A stretch of DNA of 9,968 bases. Source: an uncultured Oscillospiraceae bacterium (GTDB taxonomy: Bacteria; Bacillota_A; Clostridia; Oscillospirales; Oscillospiraceae). The position numbers and the translations under genes are program-made. A model generated the notes under the pieces. That model saw nothing but the letters and a program-made list of their open reading frames with translations. It was not told the origin of the DNA and made no database searches. The stretch is from the NCBI GenBank assembly GCA_900770015.1, contig CAAGIU010000476.1, forward strand, positions 1 to 9,968. The letters run 5' to 3'. Shown piece after piece: positions 1-6,674 of the stretch (positions are counted from its first letter, which is position 1; each line of letters begins with the position of its first letter).

Positions 1-52
1 CCCAAAGGGAGAGCCAAGGGCGCTGCCGCGCCAGTGCGCCAAATTACAATTT
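1..52. repeat. Partial copy (A) of the hairpin inverted-repeat element, cut by the window edge
   Basis: This is the end of an element that continues beyond the left edge. Read on the minus strand from 52 to 1 it runs AAATTGTAATTT (41-52), a hairpin GGCGC/GCGCC (19-23 with 28-32, loop TGCC), then CCTTGGCTCTCCC and the beginning of the arm hairpin. It matches the left end of the copy at 6748-6800 almost base for base; the GGCGC stem is the same while the loop differs (TGCC here, TTACA there). It starts 7 nt after the amylase stop codon and may serve as the 3' end of the malEFG-amylase transcript. No transposase is visible. The family assignment rests only on comparison inside this window. Confidence 0.8.
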
Positions 53-59
53 GATTTTT

Positions 60-1691
60 TTATTCGTTTTGCGTCAGCACCGCCACGGCGTAGGGCGGGA
101 GGGTCAGCACGCTGCCATCCATCATAACCTGGTTTTCGTCCACTGTCAACCGGGCAGTGAGGGTGTAATCGGCGTAATCCGTCAGGTCAACGGCGGCCTG
201 CGCATCCTGAATGTTCATGAGGATGATGCAGGATTCCTCCTGCCAGGTCTTTCTCACCGCACTGACGCAGTTTGCGTTCAGCGCCGTCTCGGCGGTGGGG
301 GTACCACGATAGATGACGGGGTTTTCCTTCCGGATGGCAATGGCCTGCCGGTAGTAATTCCAGATGGAATCCTCCTGCTGCCGCTGCACCTCCAGACTGC
401 CGAAGGGGTAGCTTTCCGGCAGCTCGCACTCGGGGGGCGGATCGGTGGTGCCGTCGTCCCGTGCCTCATTCCAGAGCATGGGGGCACGCTTGCTGGGGTC
501 GTTGCCGCTGCCGGACATGCCCAGCTCCTCACCGTAGTAGACGAAGGCATTGCCGCTCATGAACAGGTTCATGGCCCCCGCCAGCTTGATTTTGTTCTCA
601 TCGCAGCTGCAGAAGCCAGCGATGCGGCCGGTGTCGTGGTTGGACAGGAAGGGGGCATCGATGAAATCGGGATTGCCGCCCCGGTAGGCGGTGTCCGCCT
701 TTTCCTGGGCGGTGGCGAAGGAGCTGACGGTTTTGGCGTTGCCCGCGCCACGGAGGACGGAGACGATCTTGCCGGAGCCATCGCCGAAGGGGAAGTTGAA
801 GATGCTGGTGATGCCGCTGGTGTAGTAATCGGCGATGGTGGTGAAGCTCTCCCAGACCTCCGCCACCAGGTACGCATCAGGTTTGATACTCCGGGCGGTG
901 TCCATCAGGAAGGACAGCACCTCGCAGTTTTTGGATGTGCTGCCGGAGTAGAACTCCTTGGCGGCATCCAGCCGGAAGCCGGCAACGCCCTTGTCCAGCC
1001 AGAACTGCATGATGTCCCGGATTTCCTCTCTCAGAGATTCGTTCCCCAAATTCAGATCGGGCATCCCGGACCAGAATTTGCCCTCATACTGCCAATCGGT
1101 TCCCTCCACATAGTAGTAGCCGGAGGTCACCGGCTCCTTGTCGAAGAAATAGTAACCGACATAGGGACACACGCTGGGGTCCGGCTCCTGTCCGTCTTCC
1201 AGGGTGGTAAGATACTCGGCTGCCGCCCGGAACCAGGGATGGTCCACGCCGGTGTGGTTCAGCACCAGGTCCAGAATCACCCGGATGTCCCGCTTTTCGC
1301 ACTCGGCAAGAAAATTGTCGAAATCGGCCATGGTGCCGTACTGGGGGTCGATATCGCAGTAATCCATCACATCGTACTTGTGATAGGTAACGCTCGGGTG
1401 GATGGGCATGAGCCAGATGCCGTCGAAGCCCATGTCCTGAATATAGTCCAGCTTGGAGGTCAGGCCATTCAGGTCGCCGATGCCGTCGCCGTCGCTGTCG
1501 CAGAAGGAATAGACAAACACCTCGTAGAAGGTGCCGTAGAGGTCATCGTGCTCTGTGCTGACGTCACTGCAGCAAACCAGCTCCGAATACACATTCACCC
1601 CCGAAGCATCGGGGGCGAACGGATTGGAGAAGAATGCGGTCAGAAGCAGTGCGGCAAGCAGCAGGCACGTCAGCTTTACGCGCCGCCGCAT
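60..1691 (-). CDS. Secreted GH13 alpha-amylase-type glycoside hydrolase
   Basis: 543 aa. An N-terminal export signal (RRRVK, then a Leu/Ala-rich core at residues 8-21) has no lipobox cysteine, so the protein is predicted to be secreted or N-terminally anchored. A calcium-loop-like DSDGDGIGD follows at 65-73. The GH13 signatures are all present: DLVLNH (141-146), GFRLD with nucleophile Asp242, AEVW with acid/base Glu278, and SNHD with Asp353. The fifth conserved stretch is MPDLN (210-214), the form reported for the group intermediate between oligo-1,6-glucosidases and neopullulanases. Roughly the last 80 residues look like the usual C-terminal beta domain. It is the last gene of the mal operon: its ATG follows the malG stop by 3 nt and its ribosome site (AAGGGG) lies inside the malG end, so coupled translation is likely. 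The expected role is hydrolysis of alpha-1,4-glucans to maltodextrins for the adjacent importer. The exact product range cannot be read from sequence. Confidence 0.93.
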   Translation of the reverse strand: MRRRVKLTCLLLAALLLTAFFSNPFAPDASGVNVYSELVCCSDVSTEHDDLYGTFYEVFVYSFCDSDGDGIGDLNGLTSKLDYIQDMGFDGIWLMPIHPSVTYHKYDVMDYCDIDPQYGTMADFDNFLAECEKRDIRVILDLVLNHTGVDHPWFRAAAEYLTTLEDGQEPDPSVCPYVGYYFFDKEPVTSGYYYVEGTDWQYEGKFWSGMPDLNLGNESLREEIRDIMQFWLDKGVAGFRLDAAKEFYSGSTSKNCEVLSFLMDTARSIKPDAYLVAEVWESFTTIADYYTSGITSIFNFPFGDGSGKIVSVLRGAGNAKTVSSFATAQEKADTAYRGGNPDFIDAPFLSNHDTGRIAGFCSCDENKIKLAGAMNLFMSGNAFVYYGEELGMSGSGNDPSKRAPMLWNEARDDGTTDPPPECELPESYPFGSLEVQRQQEDSIWNYYRQAIAIRKENPVIYRGTPTAETALNANCVSAVRKTWQEESCIILMNIQDAQAAVDLTDYADYTLTARLTVDENQVMMDGSVLTLPPYAVAVLTQNE

Positions 1692-1694
1692 AGC

Positions 1695-2576
1695 TCACCC
1701 CTTGACGCCGCCAGCCATGGCTTCCTGATAGAAGCGCTGGGTGAAGATGTACAGGATGGAGATGGGCACGGCCACCAGCACGGCGCCGGCGCAGAACCGG
1801 GTGAACCAGGTGGACACATACTCCTTGGAGTCCAGCAGGCTGAACAGACCGATGGAGACGGTGTAGTACTGGGTCTTGGTGCCGCAGATGATCTTGGCGA
1901 AGATGAAGTCCATCCAGGGCGCCATGAAGGAGGTGATGATCTGGTAGACCACCATGGGCTTGCACAGAGGCAGGGTGACTCTGGTGAAGGTCTCCCACTT
2001 GGTGGCGCCGTCGATGTAGGCGGCCTCGTCCAGCGCGGTGGGGATGGTGTCCATATAGCCCTTCATCACATAGAACTGGGTGCCGGCACCAGCGGAGTAG
2101 CAGATGATCAGCGCCAGGGGGATCAGATTACCCTCCGTCAGGCCGACGGCCTTCAGCAGGAAGTAGATGGCCACCATTGCCATGAAGCCGGGGAAGAGGT
2201 TAATGACCATGGCCATGTTCAGGTAGGTCTTGCGCATTTTCCACTTGACGCGGCTGACGCAGTAGGAAACCGCCAGCACAAAGAAGGTGGAGATGCAGCA
2301 GCTGCAGCAGGCAATGATGAAGGTGTTGATAAACATCCGGGGGAAGTCGATGGTTGCGGTATCGGTGAACAGCCGGGTATAGTTATCCAGCGTCCACTGG
2401 GTGGGGAAGAAGGTGGCGGAGAACTGGCCCCGGTCGACGCCGCCCCGGAAGGAGTGGGCCACCAGCCAGATGAAGGGGATCAGCCAGACGATTGCCACGA
2501 TGACAAGGAAAATATGGACAATGATATCCATGATGGTTCTCTGGGCTTTCATGGAGCCGCTGATTTTCTTACCCAT
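1695..2576 (-). CDS. malG: Maltodextrin ABC transporter permease, MalG type
   Basis: 293 aa integral membrane protein of the binding-protein-dependent sugar permease family. Hydrophobic segments lie at about 17-40, 82-107, 120-145, 150-170, 208-230 and 260-279, the six expected for MalG. The cytoplasmic ATPase-docking (EAA) loop is clear: EAAYIDGA at 184-191 followed by LPL at 202-204. The C terminus ends AGGVKG, a typical MalG ending. The start codon overlaps the malF stop (TAATG), with GAGGGG about 10 nt upstream inside malF, so the two permease halves should be made in step. With MalF it would form the membrane channel for maltose or maltodextrin. No ATPase gene is in the window. MalG is a confident family call; the exact sugar is inferred from the neighbouring glucan hydrolases. 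Confidence 0.93.
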   Translation of the reverse strand: MGKKISGSMKAQRTIMDIIVHIFLVIVAIVWLIPFIWLVAHSFRGGVDRGQFSATFFPTQWTLDNYTRLFTDTATIDFPRMFINTFIIACCSCCISTFFVLAVSYCVSRVKWKMRKTYLNMAMVINLFPGFMAMVAIYFLLKAVGLTEGNLIPLALIICYSAGAGTQFYVMKGYMDTIPTALDEAAYIDGATKWETFTRVTLPLCKPMVVYQIITSFMAPWMDFIFAKIICGTKTQYYTVSIGLFSLLDSKEYVSTWFTRFCAGAVLVAVPISILYIFTQRFYQEAMAGGVKG

Positions 2577-3973
2577 TATTTAAATGCCCCCTCGTCTTTA
2601 TAGGATGCGGAGTTGCGGTAGGTCACCAGGGACACAAAGGCCAGGATCAGGAAGGTCATGATGCCGATGACAGCCGCCACGTTGAACTGCTGCTTATCCA
2701 CCGTCAGCTTGTACAGCCAGGTGACCAGCAGGTCGGTCTGGCCGGCTGTATCGCCCACATAGGTGGGGCCGCCGCCGGAGAGCAGGTAGATGACGTTGAA
2801 GTTGTTGATGTTGCCGGTGAAGGTTGTGATGAGGGTGGGAGTCATGACGAAGAACATATACGGCAGGGTGATGTTCACGAACTGCTGCACGGCATTGGCG
2901 CCGTCGATTCTCGCGGCCTCATACTGCTCTGCGGGAATGTTCTTCAGAATGCCGGTGACGGACATCACCGTATAGGGGATGCCCACCCAGATGTTCACCA
3001 TGATGACCGTGACTCTTGCCCAGGTGGCATTGGTCCAGAAGGGCAGGTTCACACCCGCGCCGATGACGCCCAGGTTCTGCAGGAGCTTGTTGACGGCGCC
3101 GTCATCCTTGAACATGGTGCGGATGATCATCAGGGAGACGAACTGAGGCACCGCGATGGTGAAGGACAGAATGGTGCGCCACAGGGCCTTGCAGCGGGTG
3201 GTGGGCCGGTCGATGATCATGGCCATGATGGTGCCCAGGAAGAAGTTCAGGAAGGTGGCGAAGAAGGCCCAGATAATGGTCCAGCCCAGAACGCCCCAGA
3301 ACTGGCGGCCGATGGTGCTGCTGCTGTTGAACAGGTCGGCAAAGTTCTTCAGCCCCACCCAGTCAAAGAGCACCAGGTGCTCGCCTTCCTTGGAGTAGTT
3401 GGTGAAGGCCATCAGCATCATGTATACAAGAGGCGTGATGGTGAACACCAGCAGCATGGCAAAGGGCGGGGTCATCAGCAGCTTGTGAATGTTCTCGTCG
3501 AACAGAGCCTTCACATCGTCCACGAAGGTGGGCACCTTCTTGCCGGCGGCCTTCTGCTGCTGGGCCTTGTGGCCGCTGCGGATGGAGGCGCGCCAGATGA
3601 CGACGAACAGTGCGATGATGACCAGGGTTGCCACGGCGTACAGCAGGATCTGCTGGGAGCGGTCGCCGGGCAGGTACTCGTAAAAGCCTTCCTCTTCGTT
3701 CCAGACCTCGATGCGTTCCACCTCGCCCAGTCCGGGGAGCATGGACAGCCAGTGAGCGCCGCCCATGGGAACCGCCATATAGACAATAAACGCGGCTTCA
3801 ATGACAAGGAAGATCAGACCCTTGATCACCTGTCCGGCTGCGATGTTCGCCAGACCCATCACCAGGAAGGATGCCAGGACGATGGGATTTCCGCTCTTCA
3901 GCGCGGAAAGCAGGGTATCGGGCGCCTGTTTCTGCCGGGCAGCGGCGACTTTTGCTAATTCTTTTGAAGACAT
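2576..3973 (-). CDS. malF: Maltodextrin ABC transporter permease, MalF type, with long N-terminal membrane extension
   Basis: 465 aa. The C-terminal two thirds (from about 165) is a standard sugar permease: EAA loop YEAARIDGAN at 351-360 with LP at 370-371, then the MalF hallmark NNFNVIYLLSGGGP (390-403) and the TDLLVTWLYKLT stretch (413-424). The first ~160 residues are extra: hydrophobic segments at about 31-47 and 50-68, an acidic external-looking stretch (83-105, rich in Glu), another membrane segment at 109-128, then a basic Lys/Gln-rich linker (132-147). This gives about nine membrane segments rather than six. Start: AAGGGA lies 9 nt before the ATG. A strong hairpin separates it from malE, and it overlaps malG by one base. 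The partner of MalG in the importer; specificity for alpha-glucans is inferred from the family and the operon. Confidence 0.93.
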   Translation of the reverse strand: MSSKELAKVAAARQKQAPDTLLSALKSGNPIVLASFLVMGLANIAAGQVIKGLIFLVIEAAFIVYMAVPMGGAHWLSMLPGLGEVERIEVWNEEEGFYEYLPGDRSQQILLYAVATLVIIALFVVIWRASIRSGHKAQQQKAAGKKVPTFVDDVKALFDENIHKLLMTPPFAMLLVFTITPLVYMMLMAFTNYSKEGEHLVLFDWVGLKNFADLFNSSSTIGRQFWGVLGWTIIWAFFATFLNFFLGTIMAMIIDRPTTRCKALWRTILSFTIAVPQFVSLMIIRTMFKDDGAVNKLLQNLGVIGAGVNLPFWTNATWARVTVIMVNIWVGIPYTVMSVTGILKNIPAEQYEAARIDGANAVQQFVNITLPYMFFVMTPTLITTFTGNINNFNVIYLLSGGGPTYVGDTAGQTDLLVTWLYKLTVDKQQFNVAAVIGIMTFLILAFVSLVTYRNSASYKDEGAFK

Positions 3974-4016
3974 AGTTTCCGTTCCCTTCTCTTCAGTCTT
4001 TCGGAGGTAGTCATAA

Positions 4017-4043
4017 GGCGGCAGCGGAGTTACCGCTGCCGCC
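4017..4043 (-). promoter_or_regulatory. Intercistronic hairpin between malE and malF
   Basis: A perfect 11-bp stem, GGCGGCAGCGG (4017-4027) with CCGCTGCCGCC (4033-4043), and a 5-nt loop (AGTTA). On the transcribed minus strand it is followed by TTATGACTACC, not a U-run, so it is unlikely to be a full terminator. It lies in the only real gap within the operon. By analogy with the enterobacterial malE-malF gap, where stem-loops protect the malE message, it may keep the binding protein in excess over the permeases, by 3' end protection or partial termination. The structure is seen; the function is inferred. Confidence 0.7.
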
Positions 4044-4060
4044 CGGGGTTGCCCTTACAG

Positions 4061-4091
4061 CTTATGGATACAGGCCTTATGGATTACAGGC
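4061..4091. repeat. Short tandem duplication spanning the malE stop codon
   Basis: CTTATGGATACAGGC (4061-4075) is followed directly by CTTATGGATTACAGGC (4076-4091); the copies differ by one inserted T. The second copy contains the malE stop (TTA at 4084-4086 on the plus strand). It looks like a slippage duplication. Because one copy lacks a base, the stop codon is present only in the copy nearer malE. Confidence 0.8.
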
Positions 4092-5304
4092 CGCCGTTGT
4101 TGATGACGTCCAGAGTCTTGACCAGGGAGTCGGCGCCGTTGTCAGCAGTGACTTCGCCGCTGACGATGTTGCGGCCCAGGGTCTCCATGGGAACCCACCA
4201 GTTGGCCATCTCAGGCAGGGTGGGCTGCAGGATGGAGGTGTTGGCGATGGTGTCCAGGATGGCCACGGCCACGATGTCGGAAGCGATGGTGGGATCCTCA
4301 GCCAGAGCGGTGGCCACGGGGATGGCGGAACGGACTTCGTAGCGCAGCAGCTGGCCTTCGGCGGATGCCAGGAAGGCGGCGAACTGCATGGAGGCCTTCA
4401 TGTTCTTGCTGTTGGGGTTGACGCCCACAGCCTTGGAGCCGGCGAAGGACTTCAGGCTCTTGGCCTCGCCGCCGATGGTGACGGTGGGCAGCTGGCAGGC
4501 GCCCAGCTTGTCGCCCAGAGCTTCCTTCAGACCGTCGTAGTCCCAGGAGCCGGAGAAGTAAGCGGAGACCTCACCGCTCTTCATGCCGGAGTTGCCCAGG
4601 CCGGCATCGTCGGTGCGGTAGTTGGGATGGGCAACCATGGCCAGGACGGCTTCCAGGGAAGCCATGCCGTTGTCTTCGCCGAAGACAACGCCGGCGGCGG
4701 CATCATTGCCGGCAGGTCCGAACACGGTGGCGCCGTTGGCAAAGAAGAAGGAGCCGATGTACCAGGAGTTCATGGTGGGGAAGGCCACAACGCCCTTTTC
4801 CAGCATGGTGTCCAGGGACTTCACGTCTTCCTCAGTGTAGACGTCCTTGTTGTAGTAGCAGAACCAGGTGTTGGCAGCCATGGGGAAGCCATAGACATTG
4901 CCGTCGGTGCCGGTGACGGAGTCGATCATGGCAGCGCCGTTGTCGGCCTGAACCTGCTCCAGATAGGCGCCGCCCAGACGGGCGATGCCCTGGCAGGCCA
5001 GCAGGTCGCCCAGCTGGTCGTTGGCGAACATATAGACATCAGCGGCGGCAGCGGGGTCCTTGGAGACCTCGTCCTTGGCCTTGTCCTCACCGCAGACCTC
5101 GTTGGTCCAGGTGATCTTGTACTCGGGGTGAGCTTCCTCGAACTTGGCTTCCATCTGCTGCAGCCAGGAATCGGCGTTGGCCTGATCTTCCTGAGGTGCC
5201 CAGACCTTCAGGGCGACTTCGGTGACATCGTCAGCGGAAGCAACGACGCCGAAAACGCCCATGACCATAACCATGGCCAGGAACATTGCAATAAACTTCT
5301 TCAT
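4084..5304 (-). CDS. malE: Maltose/maltodextrin-type extracellular solute-binding protein
   Basis: 406 aa, first gene of the operon. Signal peptide: MKKF, hydrophobic core at 5-21, and a signal peptidase I site A-S-A at 22-24 before DD. There is no lipobox cysteine. The mature part reads as a family 1 sugar-binding protein: ALKVWAPQEDQ (31-41) as the first strand, then MEAKFEEAHPEYKI, then DVYMFANDQLGDLL, a middle VYGFPMAANTWFCYYNKDVY stretch typical of maltose-binding proteins, and AFLASAEGQLLRYEV near the C terminus. Start: AGGAGG (5313-5318) is 8 nt before the ATG, the best ribosome site in the window, consistent with a highly expressed binding protein. It would capture maltodextrins outside the membrane and hand them to MalF/MalG. 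The exact ligand is inferred from the operon, which also encodes an alpha-amylase. Confidence 0.94.
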   Translation of the reverse strand: MKKFIAMFLAMVMVMGVFGVVASADDVTEVALKVWAPQEDQANADSWLQQMEAKFEEAHPEYKITWTNEVCGEDKAKDEVSKDPAAAADVYMFANDQLGDLLACQGIARLGGAYLEQVQADNGAAMIDSVTGTDGNVYGFPMAANTWFCYYNKDVYTEEDVKSLDTMLEKGVVAFPTMNSWYIGSFFFANGATVFGPAGNDAAAGVVFGEDNGMASLEAVLAMVAHPNYRTDDAGLGNSGMKSGEVSAYFSGSWDYDGLKEALGDKLGACQLPTVTIGGEAKSLKSFAGSKAVGVNPNSKNMKASMQFAAFLASAEGQLLRYEVRSAIPVATALAEDPTIASDIVAVAILDTIANTSILQPTLPEMANWWVPMETLGRNIVSGEVTADNGADSLVKTLDVINNGGL

Positions 5305-5312
5305 GCTTTTCT

Positions 5313-5318
5313 CCTCCT
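5313..5318 (-). promoter_or_regulatory. Strong ribosome binding site of malE
   Basis: Perfect AGGAGG on the minus strand with an 8-nt spacer to ATG. The other operon genes have weaker or overlapping sites, which agrees with the binding protein being made in excess. Confidence 0.9.
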
Positions 5319-5345
5319 AAGATGATTGTGTGTTTTACGGCACCG

Positions 5346-5416
5346 GGCAATGGGATCCATGCCAGAAATCATCATTTCCATGAATATGGAAATGATAACA
5401 GCGGTACCGCTGTTAT
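5346..5416 (-). promoter_or_regulatory. Structured malE leader with three adjacent palindromes
   Basis: Three inverted repeats sit side by side between the malE promoter and its ribosome site. First (nearest the promoter), a perfect 22-bp palindrome at 5395-5416, each half ATAACAGCGGT. Second, a perfect 11-bp stem ATCATTTCCAT (5371-5381) with ATGGAAATGAT (5386-5396) and a 4-nt loop; it shares two bases with the first. Third, a weaker 7-bp stem GGC/ATGG with CCAT/GCC (5346-5363) with one bulged A. They could be protein operators on DNA, RNA hairpins in the 5' leader, or both. The first is TA-centred, unlike the CG centre usual for LacI-family operators. Confidence 0.6.
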
Positions 5417-5464
5417 GGCGAAAAATACCGAAATCGTCTGTGTTGAATGGACTTTTGGAACACC

Positions 5465-5484
5465 AAACTTGTTTCGGGAAGTTT
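5465..5484. promoter_or_regulatory. Candidate operator just downstream of the malE transcription start
   Basis: Inverted half-sites AAACTT (5465-5470) and AAGTTT (5479-5484) separated by 8 bp. Overlapping them are direct repeats GTTTCG at 5471-5476 and 5481-5486. The site begins about 5 nt past the predicted malE start point, a normal place for a repressor. The neighbouring LacI-family protein is the natural candidate to bind it, but nothing in the sequence proves this. Confidence 0.35.
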
Positions 5485-5495
5485 CGCTACAGTTA

Positions 5496-5524
5496 ATTCT
5501 AAGCCTTTCCCCATTTGCTGTCAA
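5496..5524 (-). promoter_or_regulatory. Sigma-A promoter of the malE operon
   Basis: On the minus strand a consensus -35 TTGACA (5519-5524), exactly 17 bp of spacer, then -10 TAGAAT (5496-5501). Transcription should start near 5489 and give a leader of about 185 nt. Immediately upstream of the -35 are two ACCGCC repeats 10 bp apart (5525-5530 and 5535-5540 as GGCGGT on the plus strand), possibly an activator contact. Confidence 0.82.
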
Positions 5525-5609
5525 GGCGGTTTTTGGCGGTGGAGCGCAATTCTCTCTTTTGAACAATTCTGCCTTTCCTTTTTGTCAATTTCGACAGTCC
5601 CGGAGCGGA

Positions 5610-5638
5610 TTGCATTTCCCCCCGTCATCGCATATAAT
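5610..5638 (+). promoter_or_regulatory. Promoter of the LacI-family regulator gene
   Basis: Perfect -10 TATAAT (5633-5638), 17-bp spacer, and a weak -35 TTGCAT (5610-5615). The predicted start near 5645 gives a leader of about 28 nt, enough for the ribosome site at 5653-5662. This supports the start codon at 5673, because an in-frame ATG at 5637 lies within the -10 box itself. An imperfect palindrome TGTCAATTTCGACA (5583-5596) sits just upstream. Confidence 0.7.
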
Positions 5639-5652
5639 GAATCGAAAAAGAC

Positions 5653-5662
5653 AGAAGGGAGG
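5653..5662 (+). promoter_or_regulatory. Ribosome binding site deciding the regulator start
   Basis: AGAAGGGAGG ends 10 nt before the ATG at 5673. The open frame extends upstream to 5322 but has no comparable ribosome site there, and the LacI-type DNA-binding fold begins right after the 5673 start. Confidence 0.75.
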
Positions 5663-5672
5663 CGCACGTCGT

Positions 5673-6668
5673 ATGGCAACCATGGACGATATTGCCAGAA
5701 AGCTGGGCATCACCAAGGGCACGGTGTCCAAGGCCCTCAGCGGCGCCGACGATGTCAGCGATGCCATGCGCCGCTCGGTGCTGGAGACCGCGGTGGAGCT
5801 GGGGTATTCGCGCACCATCCGCACCGCCGAGACCCCCCGGCTGTGCATATTTATTGAAAACATGGACTACGGCCGCCCCAGCGACTTCGGCTGGGATCTG
5901 GTCACCGGCTTCCGGAAGATGGCGGAGCCGGACGGCTACGCCGTGGACATTGTCCCCCTGGACATTGCCACCCAGCGGAAGATGCGCTATGACGAGTACA
6001 TCCTGATGCACAACTACCGGGGCGCCTTCTTCCTGGGCATCACCCTGCTGGACCCCTGGATGGAGGATTTCCGCCCCTGCCGCACCCCCACCGTGCTGCT
6101 GGACAACCAGGCCCAGTACAATCCCGTGGTCTCCCAGGTGGGCATCGACAACGACGAGGGCATGGAGCTGGCCATCCGGCAGCTGCGGAAGCTGGGCCAC
6201 AGCACCATCGGCTATCTGGGCGGCGGCGTGGAGTCCTACATCTACCGCGAGCGCAGTCAGGCCTTCTTCCGGGCGCTGAAACAATACGAAATGGACGACG
6301 ATCCGGAGCTGGCCGGCTGCTCCTACTTTGAAAAGGAATGCCTGCTGACCCATCTGCCAAGGCTTCTGCGCATGGGCTGCACCGCCATTCTGTGCAGCCA
6401 CGACGTGCTTGCCCAGGCGGTGATGAACCACTGCCGGAAGCAGGGCATGGATATCCCCGGGGATCTGAGCATCGTGGGCGTGGACGACCTGCCCCTGTGC
6501 ACCCAGACCCGCCCCACCCTGACCACCATTCGCCAGGACAGAACCCAGCTGGGCAAAAGCGCCTACTACGCCCTGTCCAGCCAGATCAGCCGCATCCACA
6601 TCAACACCCTGAAGCTCCACCCGGAGCTCATCGTCCGCCAGTCCATCGGGAAAGCAAAAAAGCCGTAA
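5673..6668 (+). CDS. LacI-family transcriptional regulator with shortened hinge
   Basis: 331 aa. An N-terminal helix-turn-helix (residues 3-45: MDDIARKLGITKGTVSKALS, then VSDAMRRSVLETAVELGY) is followed by a periplasmic-binding-protein-like effector domain. Family landmarks are VGIDNDEGMELAIRQL (156-171), GHSTIGYLGG (175-184), AILCSHDVLAQAV (238-250), and DIPGDLSIVGVDDLPL with RPTLTTIRQDRTQLG (260-294). The usual hinge helix (PNxxAxxL) between the DNA- and ligand-binding parts is absent: only about ten residues separate ELGY from the first beta strand (RLCIFIENM). It is divergent from malE and faces its promoter, so control of the maltodextrin operon with a sugar as effector is the simplest reading. 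Whether it represses or activates cannot be told. It is convergent with the oligo-1,6-glucosidase gene. Confidence 0.92.
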   Translation: MATMDDIARKLGITKGTVSKALSGADDVSDAMRRSVLETAVELGYSRTIRTAETPRLCIFIENMDYGRPSDFGWDLVTGFRKMAEPDGYAVDIVPLDIATQRKMRYDEYILMHNYRGAFFLGITLLDPWMEDFRPCRTPTVLLDNQAQYNPVVSQVGIDNDEGMELAIRQLRKLGHSTIGYLGGGVESYIYRERSQAFFRALKQYEMDDDPELAGCSYFEKECLLTHLPRLLRMGCTAILCSHDVLAQAVMNHCRKQGMDIPGDLSIVGVDDLPLCTQTRPTLTTIRQDRTQLGKSAYYALSSQISRIHINTLKLHPELIVRQSIGKAKKP

Positions 6669-6674
6669 CCCATG

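Noticed and set aside
51..2603. Very long open frame (850 codons) on the plus strand opposite the amylase and malG
   Set aside because: Antisense to two genes with intact catalytic motifs and membrane segments. Its His/Gly/Val-rich translation matches no fold, it has no ribosome site, and such frames are common opposite GC-rich codons.
3377..3958. 193-codon plus-strand frame opposite malF
   Set aside because: Shadow frame with His/Gln/Asp-rich low-information translation.
5583..5596. Catabolite-repression (cre) site TGTCAATTTCGACA
   Set aside because: The outer bases fit the cre pattern but the required central CG is missing and other core positions differ.
5322..5672. N-terminal extension of the LacI-family regulator up to 5322
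   Set aside because: The stretch carries both promoters and the palindromes, its translation looks like no protein, and the ribosome site and HTH place the start at 5673.
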